Origin: Macrostomum hystrix
Lineage: Eukaryota; Platyhelminthes; Macrostomidae
NCBI GenBank assembly: GCA_950097015.1
Contig: CATNEN010000025.1
Span: 124,001 to 188,000 of the forward strand
DNA: 64,000 nucleotides
Direction: 5' to 3'
A program made the position numbers and the translations under genes. Below are positions 41,197-54,858 of the stretch, piece after piece (within the stretch, counting starts at the first letter, position 1; each line of letters begins with the position of its first letter). Under the pieces are notes generated by a model that was given only the letters and a program-made list of their open reading frames with translations, made no database searches and was not told where the DNA came from.

Positions 41197-43378
41197 TCCC
41201 TCCTGCATCTGTCCCTTGCTCAACCTGCATCTGTCCCTTGCTCCCCCCTGCATCTGTCCCTTGCTCTCAAAGCATCTGTCCCTTGCTCTCAAAGCATCTG
41301 TCCCTTGCTCTCCCTGCATCTGTCCCTTGCTCAACCTGCATCTGTCCCTTGCTCTCCCTGCATCTGTCCCTTGCTCTCAAAGCATCTGTCCCTTGCTCTC
41401 AAAGCATCTGTCCCTTGCTCTCAAAGCATCTGTCCCTTGCTCTCAAAGCATCTGTCCCTTGCTCTCCCTGCATCTGTCCCTTGCTCTCAAAGCATCTGTC
41501 CCCTGCTCTCAAAGCATCTGTCCCTTGCTCTCAAAGCATCTGTCCCTTGCTCTCAACCTGCATCTGTCCCTTGCTCTCCCTGCATCTGTCCCTTGCTCTC
41601 CCTGCATCTGTCCCTTGCTCTCAAAGCATCTGTCCCTTGCTCAACCTGCATCTGTCCCTTGCTCAACCTGCATCTGTCCCTTGCTCTCCCTGCATCTGTC
41701 CCTTGCTCTCAAAGCATCTGTCCCTTGCTCTCAAAGCATCTGTTCCTTGCTCTCAAAGCATCTGTCCCTTGCTCTCCCTGCATCTGTCCCTTGCTCTCAA
41801 CCTGCATCTGTCCCTTGCTCTCTCAAAGCATCTGTCCCTTGCTCTCAAAGCATCTGTCCCTTGCTCTCAACCTGCATCTGTCCCTTGCTCTCCCTGCATC
41901 TGTCCCTTGCTCTCAAAGCATCTGTCCCTTGCTCAACCTGCATCTGTCCTTTGCTCTCCCTGCATCTGTCCCTTGCTCTCCCTGCATCTGTCCCTTGCTC
42001 AACCTGCATCTGTCCCTTGCTCTCCCTGCATCTGTCCCTTGCTCTCAAAGCATCTGTCCCTTGCTCTCAAAGCATCTGTCCCTTGCTCTCAAAGCATCTG
42101 TCCCTTGCTCTCAAAGCATCTGTCCCTTGCTCTCAAAGCATCTGTCCCTTGCTCTCAAAGCATCTGTCCCTTGCTCTCAACCTGCATCTGTCCCTTGCTC
42201 TCCCTGCATCTGTCCCTTGCTCTCAAAGCATCTGTCCCTTGCTCTCAAAGCATCTGTCCCTTGCTCAACCTGCATCAGTCCCTTGCTCTCAAAGCATCTG
42301 TCCCTTGCTCAACCTGCATCAGTCCCTTGCTCTCCCTGCATCTGTCCCTTGCTCTCCCTGCATCTGTCCCTTGCTCTCCCTGCATCTGTCCCTTGCTCTC
42401 CCTGCATCTGTCCCTTGCTCTCAAAGCATCTGTCCCTTGCTCTCAAAGCATCTGTCCCTTGCTCTCAAAGCATCTGTCCCTTGCTCTCTCAAAGCATCTG
42501 TCCCTTGCTCTCAAAGCATCTGTCCCTTGCTCTCAAAGCATCTGTCCCTTGCTCTCAACCTGCATCTGTCCCTTGCTCTCAAAGCATCTGTCCCTTGCTC
42601 TCAAAGCATCTGTCCCTTGCTCAACCTGCATCTGTCCCTTGCTCTCCCTGCATCTGTCCCTTGCTCTCCCTGCATCTGTCCCTTGCTCAACCTGCATCTG
42701 TCCCTTGCTCTCCCTGCATCTGTCCCTTGCTCAACCTGCATCTGTCCCTTGCTCTCCCTGCATCTGTCCCTTGCTCTCAAAGCATCTGTCCCTTGCTCTC
42801 AAAGCATCTGTCCCTTGCTCTCAAAGCATCTGTCCCTTGCTCTCTCAAAGCATCTGTCCCTTGCTCTCAAAGCATCTGTCCCTTGCTCTCAAAGCATCTG
42901 TCCCTTGCTCTCAAAGCATCTGTCCCTTGCTCTCAAAGCATCTGTCCCTTGCTCTCAACCTGCATCTGTCCCTTGCTCTCCCTGCATCTGTCCCTTGCTC
43001 TCCCTGCATCTGTCCCTTGCTCTCAAAGCATCTGTCCCTTGCTCTCAACCTGCATCTGTCCCTTGCTCTCCCTGCATCTGTCCCTTGCTCTCCCTGCATC
43101 TGTCCCTTGCTCTCAAAGCATCTGTCCCTTGCTCAACCTGCATCTGTCCCTTGCTCTCCCTGCATCTGTCCCTTGCTCTCCCTGCATCTGTCCCTTGCTC
43201 TCAAAGCATCTGTCCCTTGCTCTCAAAGCATCTGTCCCTTGCTCTCAAAGCATCTGTCCCTTGCTCTCCCTGCATCTGTCCCTTGCTCTCAACCTGCATC
43301 TGTCCCTTGCTCTCCCTGCATCTGTCACTTGCTCAACCTACATCTGTCCCTTGCTCTCCCTACATCTGTCCCTCCCAC
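41197..43378. repeat. 22-bp minisatellite (about 99 copies), three open frames
   Basis: The unit is tctgtcccttgctc followed by one of three 8-mers: tcaaagca, tccctgca or aacctgca (with tcaacctgca and tctcaaagca length variants of 24 bp). No stop occurs in any plus-strand frame, so three overlapping ORFs of 705 to 763 codons appear. This is a consequence of unit composition, not evidence of genes. Confidence 0.97.
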
Positions 43379-44000
43379 CCTCTATAGTCATTTGGTCTCC
43401 CCTATGTTACACTTTGCTATAAAATCTTGAGCATAATTATTTAAATCGCCCATGATGACTCGGTCGCGGCACTTTTTTCTCGCAGCCTTGTTTATCATTA
43501 TTATCACTGACATCGTTGACAAAATCCGCTTCAATAAAATATTTTCTATCAAAAGGATAAAACAAAGTTAATACTTGAGACTGTCAGAAGGCTTTTGAGA
43601 TGCGAAATCCGCTCCTTCAAAGACAGCCCAGGCTTCCTCTTTAGCTTCCTTTCAAGTCATTTCATTCATAATCCCTTCAAGCCACCGCGAATCCCATTAT
43701 TTCATCTGAGAAGCTGAGCCTACGCACGAGGGGCCCCATCCCACACTCGGTTTATATTCCTCAGCTTCCAAGTTTCCAGCCTCCCAGAGTCTGAGAGGAG
43801 AAATGGGAGAATTATTGGGGATAAATTGCAAGCTCGCATAGTTCATATTTTGGGATCTGATCCACTCAAAACCTCCCATATTTTTCACGTTATCTTTCGT
43901 ACTCATACCGAGCTCAAATTTCTACTCAGGACTAGACTATTACTTAGAAGGAAATAGCGAAAGTTTAGTATCTTCCACGCTAGTTGAAAAATAATTAGAC
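43379..44000. other. No gene recognised
   Basis: Spacer between the 22-bp array and a SINE copy. Confidence 0.4.
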
Positions 44001-44004
44001 AACA

Positions 44005-44240
44005 CCCAGCCAGTGGCAGAGCTGCAGCTACAGCATTGCGTTTCTGAAGGCTCTGCACAGCTGTTCAGTCCATGGACTGGGGAGCTGCCAGACACCCAGA
44101 CACCAGCACTGCCCCAGCTGGTGCTGGGACTCACTTTGAAGCTTGGTGAACCGTACAACTTCGGAGTTAGGTATCTTGCCCAAGGACAGAAATGATTTTC
44201 CCTTAGCTGAGAATCGAACTCCGGACCTGTCTAAACCAAT
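44005..44240 (-). repeat. Diverged SINE-A subfamily copy
   Basis: Shares the tail, the palindrome CAGTCCATGGACTG (44066-44079) and ctggtgctgggactcac with SINE-A, but its head side differs (taggtatcttgcccaaggac, gagaatcgaactccggacct). Confidence 0.75.
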
Positions 44241-44984
44241 GGGCAATAAACTATGTACAGATCTGACCAAACTGCTAAACACTGTGCTCACCGTCACCGC
44301 CATTGAGTCTCCTTGTCTAGTTTCCATCGTATCAATGTCTCCCTGTTCCCTCAGCTGTATCTATCTATACTCCTAGCCCTGCCATTGGCTAAGGCCGTGG
44401 CCGGCTCTCAGCCAATCAGCGAAGCGCAATCGATGAATTGACGACTGGAGGCTGAGGGAACGGGCCTGAGACCGCCCGAGTTGATCAGGTTTCTGGGAAA
44501 TAAATATCAGGTAGACAGAAGGAATTGGATTGCTGAGTGAGCAGGAGAAGATAAAATAGACGAGTCATCATCTTCTAGCGAGCAAAACAATAGCGCTTAG
44601 AAATTTTATGATTTTTATTCCCACTGGTGTTTATTAAAGTGCTTTTTCTACGACTCTACCGAGAAATTCATGTAAATAGAAATTTATTCAGTTGTTTTTT
44701 GCACTTTTGCGATTGTCTAGTTTCTAAATGGCCCACCCAATTCGGTAAATTTTCCGATCGTTCTGTTTCTTTCTATTCAGCCTCAGCTGCCTCCAGCGCG
44801 TGCCCAGACTGCTAATGCATTGAATGGACGAGAGTCCGTACTACAGAGATATCGACCACCGAACCGCCAGGGGTCCTCGGCGCTCATTCTCCAGGTGAGC
44901 TTCGCAACCAGGGCTGCTTTCTACACAATATTCAACCATAGGTGGACTTGTTAACTATAGGGTTGATAGCCTTGATACTGTGAT
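44241..44984. other. No gene recognised
   Basis: A ccattggcta ... agccaatcagc pair of inverted CCAAT-box-like motifs lies at 44390-44420, which could be promoter-like, but no gene follows. Confidence 0.35.
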
Positions 44985-45405
44985 TCATCGACTTAATGAG
45001 ATAGAGATTGATAGACTTGATATAGAGATTGATAGATTTGATGATTAAGAGATTGATAAATTTGATAAGATAGAGATTGATAGACTTGATAAGATAGAGA
45101 TTGATAGACTTGATAATATAGAGTTTGATAGATTTGATGATAAAGAAATTGATAGACTTGATAATATAGAGATTGATAGACTTGATACTGTGATTCATCG
45201 ACTCGATGGGATAGAGATAGATAGACTTGATGATAAAGAGATTGATAGACTTGATCATATAGAGATTGATAGATTTGATGATAAAGAGATTGATAGACTT
45301 GATCATATAGAGATTGATCGACTTGATTATAAAGAGAGAGATCGTTTTGATGATATACAGATTGATGGATTTAATGATACAGAGATTGATACAAAATACT
45401 GATAG
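44985..45405. repeat. Irregular GATTGATAGA-based array
   Basis: Diverged units around agagattgatagacttgat of varying length (18 to about 27 bp). It gives spurious ORFs on both strands. It forms the left shoulder of the large satellite. Confidence 0.85.
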
Positions 45406-45459
45406 ACATGCTGACGCAGAGATTAATAGGAATGCTGATATGGAGATTGATACTCGTAG

Positions 45460-45605
45460 TCTCGTAGATACGTTGATTGATAGTCCCGTAGATACGTTGA
45501 TTGATAGTCCCGTAGATACGTTGATTGATAGTCCCGTAGATACGTTGATTGATAGTCCCGTAGATACGTTGATTGATAGTCCCGTAGATACAGAAATTGA
45601 CTATC
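45460..45605. repeat. 24-bp sub-array (about 6 copies)
   Basis: Unit cgttgattgatagtcccgta followed by gata, sharing the gattgata core with the flanking arrays. Confidence 0.9.
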
Positions 45606-45636
45606 TCATAGATACAGAGAATGATAGTCTCCTATA

Positions 45637-48600
45637 GATATAGAGATTGATATAGATTCATAGATATAGAGATTGATATAGATTCATAGATGCAGAGATT
45701 GATATAGACTCATAGATGCAGAGATTGATATAGACTCATGGATGCAGAGATTGATATAGACTCATAGATACAGAGATTGATATAGACTCATGGATGCAGA
45801 GATTGATATAGACTCATAGATGCAGAGATTGATATAGACTCATAGATGCAGAGATTGATATAGACTCATAGATACAGAGATTGATATAGACTCATAGATG
45901 CAGAGATTGATATAGACTCATAGATGCAGAGATTGATATAGACTCATAGATGCAGAGATTGATATAGACTCATAGATGCAGAGATTGATATAGACTCATA
46001 GATGCAGAGATTGATATAGACTCATAGATGCAGAGATTGATATAGACTCATGGATGCAGAGATTGATATAGACTCATGGATGCAGAGATTGATATAGACT
46101 CATGGATGCAGAGATTGATATAGACTCATAGATGCAGAGATTGATATAGACTCATAGATGCAGAGATTGATATAGACTCATAGATGCAGAGATTGATATA
46201 GACTCATAGATACAGAGATTGATATAGACTCATAGATGCAGAGATTGATATAGGCTCATAGATGCAGAGATTGATATAGACTCATGGATGCAGAGATTGA
46301 TATAGACTCATAGATGCAGAGATTGATATAGACTCATAGATGCAGAGATTGATATAGATTCATAGATACAGAGATTGATATACACTCATAGATGCAGAGA
46401 TTGATATAGACTCATAGATGCAGAGATTGATATAGACTCATGGATGCAGAGATTGATATAGACTCATGGATGCAGAGATTGATATAGACTCAATAGATAC
46501 AGAGATTGATATAGACTCATAGATGCAGAGATTGATATAGACTCATAGATGCAGAGATTGATATAGACTCATAGATGCAGAGATTGATATAGACTCATAG
46601 ATGCAGAGATTGATATAGACTCATAGATGCAGAGATTGATATAGACTCATAGATACAGAGATTGATATAGACTCATAGATGCAGAGATTGATATAGACTC
46701 ATGGATGCAGAGATTGATATAGACTCATAGATGCAGAGATTGATATAGACTCATAGATGCAGAGATTGATATAGACTCATGGATGCAGAGATTGATATAG
46801 ACTCATAGATGCAGAGATTGATATAGACTCATAGATGCAGAGATTGATATAGACTCATAGATGCAGAGATTGATATAGACTCATGGATGCAGAGATTGAT
46901 ATAGACTCATGGATGCAGAGATTGATATAGACTCATAGATGCAGAGATTGATATAGACTCATAGATACAGAGATTGATATAGACTCATGGATGCAGAGAT
47001 TGATATAGACTCATAGATGCAGAGATTGATATAGACTCATAGATGCAGAGATTGATATAGACTCATAGATACAGAGATTGATATAGACTCATAGATGCAG
47101 AGATTGATATAGACTCATAGATGCAGAGATTGATATAGACTCATAGATACAGAGATTGATATAGACTCATAGATGCAGAGATTGATATAGGCTCATAGAT
47201 GCAGAGATTGATATAGACTCATGGATGCAGAGATTGATATAGACTCATAGATGCAGAGATTGATATAGATTCATAGATACAGAGATTGATATAGACTCAT
47301 AGATGCAGAGATTGATATAGACTCATAGATGCAGAGATTGATATAGACTCATAGATGCAGAGATTGATATAGACTCATGGATGCAGAGATTGATATAGAC
47401 TCATAGATGCAGAGATTGATATAGACTCATAGATGCAGAGATTGATATAGACTCATAGATACAGAGATTGATATAGACTCATGGATGCAGAGATTGATAT
47501 AGACTCATAGATGCAGAGATTGATATAGACTCATAGATGCAGAGATTGATATAGACTCATAGATGCAGAGATTGATATAGACTCATAGATGCAGAGATTG
47601 ATATAGACTCATAGATGCAGAGATTGATATAGGCTCATAGATACAGAGATTGATATAGACTCATAGATGCAGAGATTGATATAGACTCATGGATGCAGAG
47701 ATTGATATAGACTCATAGATGCAGAGATTGATATAGACTCATGGATGCAGAGATTGATATAGACTCATAGATGCAGAGATTGATATAGATTCATAGATGC
47801 AGAGATTGATATAGACTCATAGATGCAGAGATTGATATAGACTCATAGATGCAGAGATTGATATAGACTCATAGATACAGAGATTGATATAGACTCATAG
47901 ATGCAGAGATTGATATAGACTCATAGATGCAGAGATTGATATAGACTCATGGATGCAGAGATTGATATAGACTCATAGATGCAGAGATTGATATAGACTC
48001 ATGGATACAGAGATTGATATAGACTCATAGATACAGAGATTGATATAGACTCATAGATGCAGAGATTGATATAGACTCATAGATGCAGAGATTGATATAG
48101 ACTCATAGATGCAGAGATTGATATAGACTCATGGATGCAGAGATTGATATAGACTCATGGATGCAGAGATTGATATAGACTCATAGATGCAGAGATTGAT
48201 ATAGACTCATGGATGCAGAGATTGATATAGACTCATAGATGCAGAGATTGATATAGACTCATAGATACAGAGATTGATATAGACTCATAGATACAGAGAT
48301 TGATATAGACTCATAGATGCAGAGATTGATATAGGCTCATAGATGCAGAGATTGATATAGACTCATAGATGCAGAGATTGATATAGACTCATAGATACAG
48401 AGATTGATATAGACTCATAGATGCAGAGATTGATATAGGCTCATAGATGCAGAGATTGATATAGACTCATGGATGCAGAGATTGATATAGACTCATAGAT
48501 GCAGAGATTGATATAGATTCATAGATACAGAGATTGATATAGACTCATAGATGCAGAGATTGATATAGACTCATAGATGCAGAGATTGATATAGACTCAT

Positions 48601-49652
48601 GGATGCAGAGATTGATATAGACTCATGGATGCAGAGATTGATATAGACTCATAGATACAGAGATTGATATAGACTCATAGATGCAGAGATTGATATAGAC
48701 TCATAGATGCAGAGATTGATATAGACTCATGGATGCAGAGATTGATATAGACTCATAGATGCAGAGATTGATATAGACTCATAGATGCAGAGATTGATAT
48801 AGACTCATGGATGCAGAGATTGATATAGACTCATAGATGCAGAGATTGATATAGACTCATAGATGCAGAGATTGATATAGACTCATAGATGCAGAGATTG
48901 ATATAGACTCATGGATGCAGAGATTGATATAGACTCATAGATACAGAGATTGATATAGACTCATAGATGCAGAGATTGATATAGACTCATAGATGCAGAG
49001 ATTGATATAGACTCATGGATGCAGAGATTGATATAGACTCATAGATGCAGAGATTGATATAGACTCATAGATGCAGAGATTGATATAGACTCATAGATGC
49101 AGAGATTGATATAGACTCATAGATGCAGAGATTGATATAGACTCATAGATGCAGAGATTGATATAGACTCATGGATGCAGAGATTGATATAGACTCATAG
49201 ATGCAGAGATTGATATAGACTCATAGATGCAGAGATTGATATAGACTCATAGATACAGAGATTGATATAGAGTCATAGATGCAGAGATTGATATAGACTC
49301 ATAGATGCAGAGATTGATATAGACTCATAGATGCAGAGATTGATATAGACTCATGGATGCAGAGATTGATATAGACTCATGGATGCAGAGATTGATATAG
49401 ACTCATAGATGCAGAGATTGATATAGACTCATAGATACAGAGATTGATATAGACTCATAGATGCAGAGATTGATATAGACTCATAGATACAGAGATTGAT
49501 ATAGATTCATAGATGCAGAGATTGATATAGACTCATGGATGCAGAGATTGATATAGACTCATAGATGCAGAGATTGATATAGACTCATAGATGCAGAGAT
49601 TGATATCGACTTATAGATGCAGAGATTGATATAGACACATAGATACAGAGAT
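45637..49652. repeat. 26-bp satellite (about 154 copies, 4 kb)
   Basis: Unit agattgatatagactcatag followed by atgcag. Common variants are catgga, agatac and gattca. Very homogeneous, with stops in every frame. It is the largest array in the window. Degeneration is visible only in the first few and last few units. Confidence 0.98.
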
Positions 49653-50690
49653 TTACAGTCTTACTGACCCCGAGAATAATAGAAATCCATCCAGAGATCA
49701 TGAAACAATGAACCAAGATTTAGGTTTATTTAATTAAACCATGCATAGCAATAGAATTTTTGGAGACAACAGAAAAAATGAAGAGAGAGAACTCTAAGAA
49801 GGCCTAAGAACTTGAGAGACGGATCGGAGAGGAGACAGAACTGAGAGATAGGGAAAGCATGCGATCGGGATAGGGGAAAATGAAGTTGCTGCGAATGAAT
49901 GGGAGGCGCTGGCAGTCCCCCTCGAGCATAAATTTGCGCATTGCAAACAACCAGACACGAGGCGAGCCTTGCCTAATAGAATTTTCCGAGTCGCCACTGG
50001 GACAAGTCAAGTCGAGTTATTTTGGCAGCGAGTCCGAACGCCCAGATACCGCATCTGGATATGATCCGGGTGGAACAGGCTTGAGTGAAGCCAGCACTCG
50101 CTCAAATCAAAGGGAGAGGATGGAGGGTGGCTGCCAGTTGAGGCTGGCCGAAGTCAAAGCCCCGGCTGTAGAATAATTAGACAACCTGCCTGCTTTCGCC
50201 AAGTTTCGATTTTTTTTCTCCGATTGATAAAGCGGGGAAAATAGTTGGGGGGCATCTAATAATTGATTGGCTTAGGTTGGTTAGAGTAGGATCAGGTCTG
50301 TGGGACATTGCGGCCCGCGGTTTTGTAACATGATAAAAAATGGCTTAGCCTCATTGCAGCTGCATAAGAATAGTCTTTTGCTTTTTTGAGGGATAATTTT
50401 TCTGTGAAACAGACGACTCTTGTATTGACTTTCCTGCTGGCTATATTTAGCGCCATTAAATGGGCTAAGGGAGACTTTGAAATAAAGAGGCCTCAAATGC
50501 AACATGGTGCAAGCAATTAGATCTGTAGCCATAAATGGGTCCTTTTGCGGGTTTTAGAGTTCGATCTCTTGTTGCAGTGCACAGCGTATCTATTGCATTC
50601 TCTGGCTAAGGCACGGTTGAGAAAATTATTTCTAAATATGAGTCGAAAGAGAGAAGTCAATACTCTACCTTTGATTGGAAGGAGAGTCAG
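49653..50690. other. No gene recognised
   Basis: An open plus-strand frame at 49880-50176 (about 98 codons) has no recognisable family. The sequence is moderately GC-rich to 50170, then ordinary. Confidence 0.35.
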
Positions 50691-50691
50691 T

Positions 50692-51635
50692 CAAGGTAGG
50701 AGGATAGTCAGTCTACCTTTGAGTAGGAGGATAGTCAGTCTACCTTTGAGTAGGAGGATAGTCAGTCTACCTTTGAGTAGGAGGATAGTCAGTCTACCTT
50801 TGAGTAGGAGGATAGTCAGTCTACCTTTGAGTAGGAGGATAGTCAGTTTATCTTTGAGTAGGAGGATAGTCAGTCTACCTTTGAGTAGGAGGATAGTCAG
50901 TTTATCTTTGAGTAGGAGGATAGTCAGTCTACCTTTGAGTAGGAGGATAGTCAGTTTATCTTTGAGTAGGAGGATAGTCAGTCTACCTTTGAGTAGGAGG
51001 ATAGTCAGTCTACCTTTGAGTAGGAGGATAGTCAGTCTACCTTTGAGTAGAAGGATAGTCAGTTTATCTTTGAGTAGGAGGATAGTCAGTTTATCTTTGA
51101 GTAGGAGGATAGTCAGTTTATCTTTGAGTAGGAGGATAGTCAGTTTATCTTTGAGTAGGAGGATAGTCAGTCTACCTTTGAGTAGGAGGATAGTCAGTCT
51201 ACCTTTGAGTAGAAGGATAGTCAGTCTACCTTTGAGTAGGAGGATAGTCAGTTTATCTTTGAGTAGGAGGATAGTCAGTCTACCTTTGAGTAGGAGGATA
51301 GTCAGTCTACCTTTGAGTAGGAGGATAGTAAGTTTATCTTTGAGTAGGAGGATAGTCAGTTTATCTTTGAGTAGGAGGATAGTCAGTCTACCTTTGAGTA
51401 GGAGGATAGTCAGTCTACCTTTGAGTAGGAGGTTGGTCAGTCTACCTTTGAGTAGGAGGTTGGTCAGTCTACCTTTGAGTAGGAGGTTGGTCAGTCTACC
51501 TTTGAGTAGGAGGTTGGTCAGTCTACCTTTGAGTAGGAGGTTGGTCAGTCTACCTTTGAGTAGGAGGTTGGTCAGTCTACCTTTGAGTAGGAGGTTGGTC
51601 AGTCTACCTTTGAGTAGGAGGCTGGTCATTTTCTT
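50692..51635. repeat. 27-bp minisatellite (about 35 copies), open on both strands
   Basis: Unit gtcagtctacctttgagtag followed by gaggata, giving RRIVSLPLS on plus and LLKGRLTIL on minus without stops. Two unit types (tctaccttt and tttatcttt) are mixed in the left three quarters. The last eight units are a homogeneous block with ggttg in place of ggata. Confidence 0.97.
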
Positions 51636-52683
51636 TATAAAAGACCTAGTTAAGTAGGTCACTAACTCCGCACGTTTGAGTTCGGCTTCTCAAAAGATTC
51701 TACGATAATGTTAACTAAAAATGAACAATTTTTTAGCAGAAACTTTTTTAACGGCAGCCCTGGAGTGGAGCGGGGTACCTGGTCTGCCTCAGCAGGCACC
51801 ATATGAGAACAGTTCTCAATATACATTCAGAATTTGAAGCGAAAGTTGAAGTGGCGACTCGATAAAAGAAGAGAATAAAATAGAGACGCTGGAGAACGAG
51901 CGAGCTCTGTTTCCTTAGAAAAAAAGTTGAGAGAAAGTTCTGAGAAGCAATTCTGTCTTTTGCGAGAATGTGCCCTCGCATAGTTCGCATTTGAATACTA
52001 AATGAAAGGTTTATGGTTGCAGCTCGCTCAGCTATAGCTCACTCGTGTGCACCTGATTAACTTCAATTAGCACTCGGTGCCGCCTCCTTGCCCGCGCCCA
52101 TTGCCATCTTCTAGAAGAGTTTATTTCCATAGAACTGCTAGGCAAAGCGCTAGCTGTACTAAAGCGGGCCAACGTGTATTGAGCTGGACTCCCACCTGGA
52201 ATAGCAGGGAATATTGTGTCCCCACAGAGACCAGACACCAATAGTAGTAGCTATGGGAGCTTTCAGAATTGGTCGGTGGCTGTGGCACAATGGCAGAGTT
52301 GAGATGGGCTGGCAGATCAGTCTTCTTCTTGAATTTTGTCTCGGCGCATCGACTTACTACAAAAGCTGTCAATCGGCTGTGCGTGCGTGACAGTCGTGTC
52401 AAATCCTTTGCTGGTTTCGCCGCAAGGGCGCCTGTTTTAATTAACAGCCTCACCAATAGCGCGTTAGACGATTGAGTTTTAAATACAATTAAAGTGAAGA
52501 AAAACATAGTTTAGCTGAGAATGGAGGTGAAAAATTTGGATGGAGACTAGAAAATTGGTTTTAGAACCAGCAAAGTTAACACTCTGTTGCTGTACGGCCT
52601 CAGCCTTGTGTCATTTTATATGTCATTTATATGTCTATGTCATTTTAGATTACATTATCCTTCAAGATTCAATGTCGATACCC
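51636..52683. other. No gene recognised
   Basis: Minus-strand open frames at 52032-52507 show no recognisable domain. Confidence 0.35.
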
Positions 52684-53010
52684 CAATCAGTTTGAGTCTT
52701 ATCCCCTCAGTTTGAGTCATATCCCTCAGTTTGAGTCATATCCCCTCAGTTTGAGTGTTATCCCCTCAGTTTGAGTCATATCCCCTCAGTTTGAGTGTTA
52801 TCCCCTCAGTTTGAGTCATATCCCCTCAGTTCGAGTATTATCCCCTCAGTTTGAGTGTTATCCCCTCAGTTTGAGTCATATCCCCTCAGTTTGAGTCATA
52901 TCCCCTCAGTTTGAGTGTTATCCCCTCAGTTTGAGTGTTATCCCCTCAGTTTGAGTGTTATCCCCTCAGTTTGAGTCATATCCCCTCAGTTTGAGTATTA
53001 TCCTCTCAGT
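52684..53010. repeat. 20-bp minisatellite (about 16 copies)
   Basis: Unit tatcccctcagtttgagtca, with cata and gtta versions interleaved. Confidence 0.95.
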
Positions 53011-53051
53011 TTCATACTTCTTGTGTGATAATACAAGAAAATAACTGATTA

Positions 53052-53328
53052 AACCGGGCCAGATGTGCAGCTGACAGCACAGCCGCAGCTATTGCGCGGC
53101 GCATCTGAAGGCTGCGTACAGCTGTTCAGTCCATGGACTGGGGCGATGCACACAACCACCCTAAATAAACATAGCTAATGCTGGTACCCATTTAACAACT
53201 GGGTGAACTGAAGCAATGCAGAGTTAAGTGTATTGCTAAATGACACAATTAGTTCCAGTGGAGTCGGGAATCGAACTCCCGACCTTCAAGTCGCAATTCC
53301 GGAGCCCTAACCACTAGGCTACAAATCC
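53052..53328 (-). repeat. SINE-A copy, full-length-like
   Basis: Very similar to the copy at 27103-27375; palindrome at 53127-53140, reversed B box gggaatcgaactcccgacc, reversed A box ccctaaccactaggct. Confidence 0.9.
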
Positions 53329-54022
53329 CTTTTATCATCTACGGATATATAAAACAGGCACACGTACTCAGGCACGGTTGTACAGGGACCCATTAAAATG
53401 GTGTTCGACAACGTCACGGTTTGCAAGCTGTTCCAGAATGCCTATACAAGAACAGGAGTTACTGAAAGCGAGCAGCCCAGTTGTCAATTAAAATCCCACT
53501 TGAGTCTATAATTATAAAAGCACTCAACCTTTACTGCTGAGTCTCCGCATCAGTTTTGGCGCCAGAATTGCGGGGGCCAGCATTCAAAGTGCGCTGCCCA
53601 TTTACCAGCCTATTATTCTCCCTGACTTAGACACCTTCTCAGGGCTGGGCAGGTGTGCGCTTTCTAAGAAATTCCCAGAATCCAGCCTTGGCGGGGGCAG
53701 CACTTTACTTCGGCCACAATGCCTGCCTCTAATGGTACCCAACCCATTGTGTCCGCCTTCGCATCGGAATTTGGGATAATTATCCTAGCAGCGCGTACGC
53801 GGCTGTAGACTGGGCGGGGCTGGGCTAATCTCAGGGCATAAATGCATGGCATGATGGAGCATGAGAAGATAGCTCATGGCAGCTTTAACTGGCAGTCTAA
53901 ACTGCCCTGGCTTGTCTCCATGCTGACATGGCGGGTATCAGTTTTTGAGATCTGGGTGTAGAGGGAAAGTTTCTAATAGCAGCGGGAGTGTGCTTAAAAG
54001 AGATGGGCGAAGGAGGAAAGCA

Positions 54023-54060
<38 letters not shown>

Positions 54061-54565
54061 GCTGCAGTGAAGTGCAATGCTCTCAGGGCCAGGTGAAACT
54101 CTCCAGCTTCTCATTTTGGCTGCGGCTTGAGCTCCTGAGCTCTTCAACTTCCATTAATGCCGGATGCCCCCTCCGTACCTGGCCCATCATTTCTTAGAAA
54201 TCAGCTCTGGCCACCCCCGCCGCAGAGAGCGAGGATCTAGAGCTCTTGATTTTTACTCCAGGTGAAACTGTTGTTGAGCTTTAAATATATCCACCTTGAG
54301 CAGCACTTGAGCTGCCACAATGACCGTTTCAACCTAAAAAATTGCGTTAGAATGAGTAGGTCACGTGTGTGCTCAGCGACCGACAACAGTCTTTGTCTTT
54401 TTCTCCCATCAGACTAAGTGGGAATAAATTTGTTCTAAAGTGAGCTCAATCATTTAGGTTAAGATCTAAAGTGCTCTTTAGTATGAGATCTCGCTTCCTT
54501 GTGTGCAAGGTAGACACTAATCTAAAGAATACTAACGTAAAATAAATCTGATCCGTTACTCACAA
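53329..54565. other. No gene recognised; (CTG)n at 54024-54063
   Basis: A run of about 12 CTG triplets lies at 54024-54063. Other sequence shows no coding signature. Confidence 0.5.
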
Positions 54566-54858
54566 CACAAGATATGAGATCTCACCCACTCACTCTCAGC
54601 ACAAAGCATGAGATCTCACCCACTCACTCTCAGCAGAAAGCATGAGATCTCACCCACTCACTCTCAGCACAAAGCATGAGATCTCACCCACTCACTCTCA
54701 GCACAAAGCATGAGATCTCACCTACTCACTCTCAGCACAAAGCATGAGATCTCACCCACTCACTCTCAGCAGAAAGCATGAGATCTCACCCACTCACTCT
54801 CAGCACAAAGCATGAGATCTCACCCACTCACTCTCAGCACAAAGCATGAGATCTCACC
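54566..54858. repeat. 34-bp minisatellite (about 8 copies)
   Basis: Unit gagatctcacccactcactc followed by tcagcacaaagcat; cagcaga variants occur at two positions. Each unit contains the palindrome GAGATCTC. Confidence 0.95.

Noticed and set aside
41139-43430. Three overlapping ORFs of 705-763 codons
   Set aside because: They follow from a stop-free 22-bp unit; the same peptide cycle appears in each frame. No domain, splice or start context supports a gene.
44385-44480. Promoter with paired inverted CCAAT boxes
   Set aside because: Motifs are short and no gene or transcript start follows; kept only as a remark.
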